A DNA stretch of 51,458 nt from Candidatus Melainabacteria bacterium. Lineage in GTDB: Bacteria > Cyanobacteriota > Vampirovibrionia > Gastranaerophilales > Gastranaerophilaceae. The first letter of the stretch is position 1. Every line of letters begins with the position of its first letter. Positions 47,145 through 51,458 of the stretch are shown here, piece by piece. The notes under the pieces were generated by a model. The model saw only the letters and a list, made by a program, of their open reading frames with translations. It did no database searches and was not told where the DNA came from. Made by a program: the position numbers and the translations under genes. The DNA lies in the NCBI GenBank assembly GCA_003258735.1, contig QHME01000014.1, forward strand, positions 1 to 51,458, written 5' to 3'.

Positions 47145-47861
47145 ATGTATAACTTACAAGGTATAATTTCAAAAGGCACAAATAATGCATTGGTACAGTT
47201 TGACCGTTTTGGGCAAATTGCAAATAATCTGTCAAATTTCCAAACAACAGGTTATAAAGATGTTTCGTTTGAGCAAGTTTTAAGAGAAGACGGATATTTA
47301 ACCGGTTCAGTTCGTACAAATTATACCCAAGGTTCAATAAGAATTACTAGCAATCCTTATGATGTTGCAATTGATGGTGCAGGGTATATTCCTGTTGTAT
47401 CACCGTCAGGAGAGGTTCAATATACAAGGGATGGAGCTTTCCAACAGGGTAAAAACGGATATTTGACAACTAGAGATGGTTGGATTGTTGGTGAGGGTAT
47501 TCAAATTCCGACAAACTGTTTTAAATTTGAAATTAAGAAAAACGGTGATGTAATGGCTTATGATTCACGCGGAGACAAAGCCAAGAAAGTCGGAACTATT
47601 CCATTGATACGTTTTGACAATCCTGCTGGCATGGAATCTGCTGATATGAATAGATTAAAACCTACAGATGATGCAGGAGAAGGTAGATTGGTTAAGAATC
47701 ACGATTGTTTTAGACAAAATAATTTAGAAGCATCAAATGTTAGTATATTCCGTTCATCAACAGATTTGTTAAGATTGAATGCATCAATGCTTGCAAGTAT
47801 GCAAATGATGAAACTTGCAGACACAATGTACAACAAAGCTATCAATATCAGAGAAGCTTAA
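47145..47861 (+). CDS. FlgF/FlgG-family flagellar rod protein
   Basis: 238 residues. MYNLQGIISKGTNNALVQFD, ANNLSNFQTTGYKDVSFEQV (near-canonical rod motif), VAIDGAGYIPVVSPSGEVQY, TRDGAFQQGKNGYLTTRDGW and C-terminal NNLEASNVSIFRSSTDLLRL are the blocks of FlgG/FlgF. The usual ...QRAYE.N is replaced by LNASMLASMQMMKLA. It is likely the second rod component, FlgG or FlgF; the pair cannot be assigned by sequence reading alone. It lies 18 nt after the previous gene with GAGGT upstream. Confidence 0.85.
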   Translation: MYNLQGIISKGTNNALVQFDRFGQIANNLSNFQTTGYKDVSFEQVLREDGYLTGSVRTNYTQGSIRITSNPYDVAIDGAGYIPVVSPSGEVQYTRDGAFQQGKNGYLTTRDGWIVGEGIQIPTNCFKFEIKKNGDVMAYDSRGDKAKKVGTIPLIRFDNPAGMESADMNRLKPTDDAGEGRLVKNHDCFRQNNLEASNVSIFRSSTDLLRLNASMLASMQMMKLADTMYNKAINIREA

Positions 47862-47894
47862 TAAATAAATAATTAAACGAAAGGCAATAAGATT

Positions 47895-48242
47895 ATGTAT
47901 ACTTCATTAGATAGTATGGGCAAAGTCTCATTAATGATGGATTTGATTTCTCAAAGGCAACGTGCTTTGGGTTCAAATATTGCTAACGTTGATACTCCCG
48001 GATATATTAGACAGGATATAAATTTTGGTCAGTATTTAAGTACAATGAATAGTCCATTAGAAACTCAATTGTCAGAAAAACTCGGACCATCTCCTGTTGC
48101 AATGGATCATTCGGAAGAAAAAGTAAATTCGGCAGAAGAACTTTTGAAAATGCAGGAAAACTCAATTTTATACACAATGGCAACAAGAAGAATGACAAAC
48201 CTTGTTACCGAAATGAAAACAGTAATTAACGTTGGTAAGTAA
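47895..48242 (+). CDS. flgB: Flagellar basal-body rod protein FlgB
   Basis: 115 residues, slightly shorter than the usual 130-140. N-terminal LMMDLISQRQRALGSNIANV followed by DTPGYIRQDINF is the FlgB signature; the C-terminal helix MATRRMTNLVTEMKTVINVGK fits the family end. It forms the part of the rod nearest the MS ring. AAAGG precedes the ATG. 20 nt separate it from flgC. Confidence 0.9.
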   Translation: MYTSLDSMGKVSLMMDLISQRQRALGSNIANVDTPGYIRQDINFGQYLSTMNSPLETQLSEKLGPSPVAMDHSEEKVNSAEELLKMQENSILYTMATRRMTNLVTEMKTVINVGK

Positions 48243-48262
48243 TGAGAGCAGGTGAATAATTT

Positions 48263-48706
48263 ATGGGTATAATGGAATCAATTGATATCGGTGCAAAAGC
48301 GCTCCAAGTACATGGCAAGCGTATTGATATCCATGCAAAAAACATTGCAAACCTTGATACACCAAATTATGTAAGAAAAATCCCAGTATTGACAGCTGTT
48401 GACGATGTTTCTTTTCATGGATTATTGAATAATATGAAAGAAGATGTTTTTGGTGTTGGAACATTGCCTTATCTACAAGGTGGAGTAAACTTTTCCGGAG
48501 TTGTTGAAGACCCAACATTGGGTGAAAAAATTTATAAACCTGGACATCCTGATGCTGATGCAGACGGCTATATAAGAGCTTCAAACGTAAATGCTATGGT
48601 TGATATCGCAGATGCACTTGTAGCACAAAGAGCTTATGAGGCAAACTTGGCACTTGTAAATATTTCAAAATCAATGGCGCAAAGAGCTTTAGAAATCGGA
48701 AAATAA
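48263..48706 (+). CDS. flgC: Flagellar basal-body rod protein FlgC
   Basis: 147 residues, normal length. GAKALQVHGKRIDIHAKNIA, NLDTPNYVRK, the central RASNVNAMVDIADALVAQRA and YEANLALVNISKSMAQRALE are all FlgC blocks. AGGTGA lies 8 nt before the ATG. Usually fliE follows flgC; here the next gene is a DUF3137 protein instead. Confidence 0.92.
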   Translation: MGIMESIDIGAKALQVHGKRIDIHAKNIANLDTPNYVRKIPVLTAVDDVSFHGLLNNMKEDVFGVGTLPYLQGGVNFSGVVEDPTLGEKIYKPGHPDADADGYIRASNVNAMVDIADALVAQRAYEANLALVNISKSMAQRALEIGK

Positions 48707-48758
48707 TTATTTAAACAATTTTTAGTTTGGTAGAAGTGTAAAACGTGGTAGGTTATAT

Positions 48759-49793
48759 TTGTACATAGATAATTTGATAAAAAAATATAAAAGCAGTTTC
48801 CTCAAACAGTTTTCCGAGCTGATGGATGACAGACGTCAATGCTACAAAGATATTCAACTTGATGTTATTCAAAATCTTCAAGGGATAAAAGCTTGTGGTA
48901 TTTATATGCTAGTTTTTTTTATCGGATTTGTACAAATGTTTTGGGAAAAAGAATATAATTGGTCTTATCACTTTACTTTAGCTTTTTCGCTTGTTGTTGT
49001 GACTGTTATTATAAATTTGTTAACCAGAATAAAAGGCTATGTTGACACTTATAAAGATAGACTTTTGCCAAACTTGCTCGGTATGTTTGGTGAGCTCGTA
49101 TTTATTCCAAATCCGGGGTTATTTTTGGAAGCTAATATTAAAAAACTTCCTGAAGTTAGGAAAAGTAAATTCTTAATTCCATATTCTGTATATAACAAAT
49201 CAAGTTTGTTTATGTACAATATCAATTACAACAAAAATGGTGATGGTTTGACAGGCAAATTAGAAAATTACAAATTTCAAATTTGCGAAACTAAATTTGG
49301 ATGGAAAAAGAAAAACTCATTTATTCCTGCAATTTTATTCAGGGGAATTGCACTAAATATAAATTTGCCGGCAGAAGTAACTTCAAAGATACTTATTTTG
49401 CCTAAAAATTGTGATATAAATGAACCTGAAAAATATGACTTGTTAGATATAAAATACGTTGGTTTTACTGATAAACATAATATATACGTGGAAAAAGAAG
49501 TTTCAGATTGCGCATTATTAGATGTTCAAAAATTTCTTAATAGGCATTTTTTAGAAAGATTGATGAATCTATTGAATAGTTTTTATGCCAAAAGAGTTTT
49601 TTGTTCAATTTATGAAAACCAAATGGTTATTTTGTTAGAGACAAGAAATATATTGTTTGAACCGCCAAGTCTATACAAGGACATTGAAGATATCAAACAA
49701 TATACCCCTTTATATAACAAAATTACATCAATAATGACATTTATTGAAATGTTTAACAAATTAGCTTTTGATTTGCCTGATAACCCTTCTTAG
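48759..49793 (+). CDS. DUF3137-type membrane protein, paralogue 1
   Basis: 344 residues from a TTG at 48759; the start is supported by alignment of MYIDNLIKKYKSSFLKQFSE with the N-termini of the two following paralogues (MPQCMEKYKNEFAIRF, MLECMEKYKNKFAVEF). Two membrane helices (GIYMLVFFIGFVQMF and FTLAFSLVVVTVIINLL), then a cytoplasmic domain with LPNLLGMFG, KFQICETKFGW, ILFRGIALNINL and the late VFCSIYENQMVILLET. This is the DUF3137 layout (GRYNGI.F.. then F.G). This copy is the most diverged: the GRYNDIDF motif of the others is LENYKFQI here. Function unknown. Confidence 0.8.
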   Translation: MYIDNLIKKYKSSFLKQFSELMDDRRQCYKDIQLDVIQNLQGIKACGIYMLVFFIGFVQMFWEKEYNWSYHFTLAFSLVVVTVIINLLTRIKGYVDTYKDRLLPNLLGMFGELVFIPNPGLFLEANIKKLPEVRKSKFLIPYSVYNKSSLFMYNINYNKNGDGLTGKLENYKFQICETKFGWKKKNSFIPAILFRGIALNINLPAEVTSKILILPKNCDINEPEKYDLLDIKYVGFTDKHNIYVEKEVSDCALLDVQKFLNRHFLERLMNLLNSFYAKRVFCSIYENQMVILLETRNILFEPPSLYKDIEDIKQYTPLYNKITSIMTFIEMFNKLAFDLPDNPS

Positions 49794-49801
49794 GAGAATT
49801 T

Positions 49802-50824
49802 ATGCCACAGTGTATGGAAAAATATAAAAACGAATTTGCAATCAGATTTGCAACAGTTATGCAAAAAAGACTCCCTTTTTGGAAATCAGCACAGAACCAA
49901 GAACGGTGGGAGCTTGTGAGTTTAAGTTCTTTAGGAATTTATTTAGTATCCTTTCTTCTTGGATTTGTTCCGGGGAGAAGTGAACATGAATATAATTTAA
50001 ATTTTCATATTTTTTGTTCAATCTGTACTCTTATTATAGGGATTATTTCTGTTATCCACTCAACAAATAAAAACTATCAAGATAAAATAAAACAAACATT
50101 GTTTCCTGATTTGTTAAAAGTTTTTGGTGATGAAATTTATTATGGTAAATATTCTATTCTTGGAATATCAGAAATGATAAAACATGGAAAAGAGTGTAAG
50201 CCATCGGATTTGAGGATTTTAAACGGTGATTTTTTATCAAGTGATTTGTTTAAAAGTAAGAAAATTACACAAAGAGAAGATGATGATTGTTTCTGGGGAC
50301 GATATAATGATATTGATTTTGCGATAAATGAAACGGATTTTGGATATACTACTGGAAATAATAAATATGCACGAATGTTCAAAGGTGTAGCTATGCACTT
50401 TAAAATGAACAAAAAAATCAAATCAAGAGTATTGATTTTGTCTAAAAAAATAGGTCAATATGTTCCGCCAAATTATGAAAAAGTTAATGTTGAATATAAC
50501 AAATTTAACAAAAAATATAATGTTTGGGTTGAAAAAACACAGATGGAAGCTGGTGGTCAAATTGAGGCAAGATATTTATTAACTACTGTATTTTTAGATA
50601 GATTTATGCAAATTTCAACTAGTTTTGATATTGATGAGGTTCAATGTTCAATTTTTGATGATTCAATGTTGATTTTATTATCAGCAAATAAAGACTTGTT
50701 TGAAATGAATCACTTGTTTGGCAGAATTGATGATGTTCATCAATATGACCATTTGTTTGACGAATTTGCGTCTGTTCTGTCATTTATTGATGTCTTGAAT
50801 CTTGCAAGTAAGACTGGATTGTAA
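49802..50824 (+). CDS. DUF3137-type membrane protein, paralogue 2
   Basis: 340 residues. Two membrane helices (LGIYLVSFLLGFVPG, FHIFCSICTLIIGIISVI), LFPDLLKVFGDEIYY, then DDDCFWGRYNDIDFAINETD, RMFKGVAMHFKMNKKIKSRV and ILSKKIGQYVPPNYEKVNVE, matching the DUF3137 pattern of a cytoplasmic domain after a helical hairpin. AGGAGA lies before the ATG, 8 nt after the previous stop. It is closest to the third copy. Function unknown. Confidence 0.85.
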   Translation: MPQCMEKYKNEFAIRFATVMQKRLPFWKSAQNQERWELVSLSSLGIYLVSFLLGFVPGRSEHEYNLNFHIFCSICTLIIGIISVIHSTNKNYQDKIKQTLFPDLLKVFGDEIYYGKYSILGISEMIKHGKECKPSDLRILNGDFLSSDLFKSKKITQREDDDCFWGRYNDIDFAINETDFGYTTGNNKYARMFKGVAMHFKMNKKIKSRVLILSKKIGQYVPPNYEKVNVEYNKFNKKYNVWVEKTQMEAGGQIEARYLLTTVFLDRFMQISTSFDIDEVQCSIFDDSMLILLSANKDLFEMNHLFGRIDDVHQYDHLFDEFASVLSFIDVLNLASKTGL

Positions 50825-50846
50825 TTAAAGAAAAGGATAATTTAAA

Positions 50847-51458
50847 ATGTTAGAATGTATGGAAAAATATAAAAATAAATTTGCTGTAGAATTTGCCAAG
50901 ATTATGGAAGTAGAACTAAAAAATTGGCAAAAAGTTCAAAATAAATACAGATTGGAGTATGTAATATATGAATGTCTTATGGGCTGTATGTTAGTGTTTT
51001 ATTTGGTTTATATGCCTAAACAAGGTTTTGAGTTATTTTCTTTTATATGTGGATTTTTTATAATCTCTTCAATAATACTGTGTATTCATCATGTAAAAAA
51101 TAAAGCTTACCAAACTAATATAAAACAAAAATTGTATCCTAATTTGCTAAAAATTTTTGATAATACTATTTGTTATAGTAATAAATACACAGCCTCTGCA
51201 TCTGATGCAATGTCAGCGTATGAAAAAGATTGTAAAATTAAAAATTTAAAGATTTCTAATGAGACATTTTTATCAAGTGGTTTATTTAAAGGTAATAAAG
51301 ATGTACAAAGAACTGATGATGATTGTTTTTATGGACGATATAACGATGTTGATTTTACTATAAATGAAACTCTTTTTAGATGTTTAGTGAAAGAAAATTC
51401 TGAACAAGTATTTTATGGTGTTGCAATGCACTTTAAAATGAAAAAGCAAATTAAATCA
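50847..51458 (+). CDS. DUF3137-type membrane protein, paralogue 3 (cut by window end)
   Basis: The first 204 residues are visible and the frame is open at the window end. MLECMEKYKNKFAVEFAKIM, two membrane helices (CLMGCMLVFYLVYMP, FSFICGFFIISSIILCI), LYPNLLKIFDNTICY, DDDCFYGRYNDVDFTINETL and FYGVAMHFKMKKQIKS parallel the second copy position by position. AAAGGA lies about 10 nt before the ATG. It suggests that more copies may follow outside the window. Confidence 0.85.
   Translation, partial: MLECMEKYKNKFAVEFAKIMEVELKNWQKVQNKYRLEYVIYECLMGCMLVFYLVYMPKQGFELFSFICGFFIISSIILCIHHVKNKAYQTNIKQKLYPNLLKIFDNTICYSNKYTASASDAMSAYEKDCKIKNLKISNETFLSSGLFKGNKDVQRTDDDCFYGRYNDVDFTINETLFRCLVKENSEQVFYGVAMHFKMKKQIKS

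Overview
The window is AT-rich chromosomal DNA from a diderm bacterium. It carries lipopolysaccharide transport genes (lptB, a lptF/G permease), a GT39 lipid-sugar transferase, an outer-membrane-like protein, flagellar rod genes, many TPR proteins and stand-alone prepilin-like proteins. Together with the small-protein repertoire and the promoter style, this best fits a non-photosynthetic cyanobacterial relative of the Melainabacteria/Gastranaerophilales type. That placement is an inference from gene content, not proven here. No prophage, insertion sequence with a transposase, CRISPR array or rRNA was seen. One tRNA (Cys) is present.

Layout. 1-4400: lepA, a convergent solitary LuxR-type HTH gene, two tandem small paralogues ending in the same PFAELFA heptapeptide, and a 52-residue gene on the minus strand. 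4500-10200: an AcsE-like pterin methyltransferase, a large periplasmic TPR protein with a small putative lipoprotein, and a compact run of a C_GCAxxG_C_C protein, crcB and an endonuclease IV-like TIM barrel. 10200-14700: a prepilin-like protein and a Xer recombinase (minus strand), then a TPR protein, a small unknown and engB. 14886-17876: dnaG-rpoD. 18184-24846: an outer-membrane-like protein, an FtsB/DivIC-like protein, a cytoplasmic TPR protein, a secreted HExxH protein, ctpA, tRNA-Cys and hisS. 24849-26544: a very AT-rich GT8/GT2 pair. 26685-32151: lineage-type unknowns, namely a 63-residue protein, a divergent membrane-protein pair, a helical-barrel-like protein and a YwqK-like repeat protein. 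32307-35346: manC, a GGDEF diguanylate cyclase and a second prepilin-like protein. 35347-36085: a non-coding block with five copies of a DnaA-box-like 9-mer and two stem-loop elements. 36086-41437: lptB, lptF/G, a phosphodiester glycosidase, an XRE fragment, GT39 and a YkgJ-type protein. 41532-44855: a membrane protein, dnaN, another XRE fragment and ilvE. 44856-45419: a mosaic of short inverted repeats. 45420-46214: tpiA. 46428-48706: two FlgF/FlgG-like genes, flgB and flgC. 48759-end: three tandem DUF3137 paralogues, the last cut by the window edge.

Cross-cutting signals. (1) At least seven genes have a -10 box ending 6-7 nt before the start codon, so their mRNAs should be leaderless, while other genes have clear Shine-Dalgarno sites. 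(2) Two families of short dispersed repeats occupy the intergenic gaps: a degenerate 8-bp tandem repeat (consensus CCYTCYTG) at five loci, and an imperfect palindrome of the GTCATNCTGAAC type at about eight loci. At three loci the two occur together. (3) Three XRE-type HTH genes survive only as 3' parts. Many start codons were moved downstream of the longest open frame on the basis of ribosome binding sites; these choices are stated in each entry.
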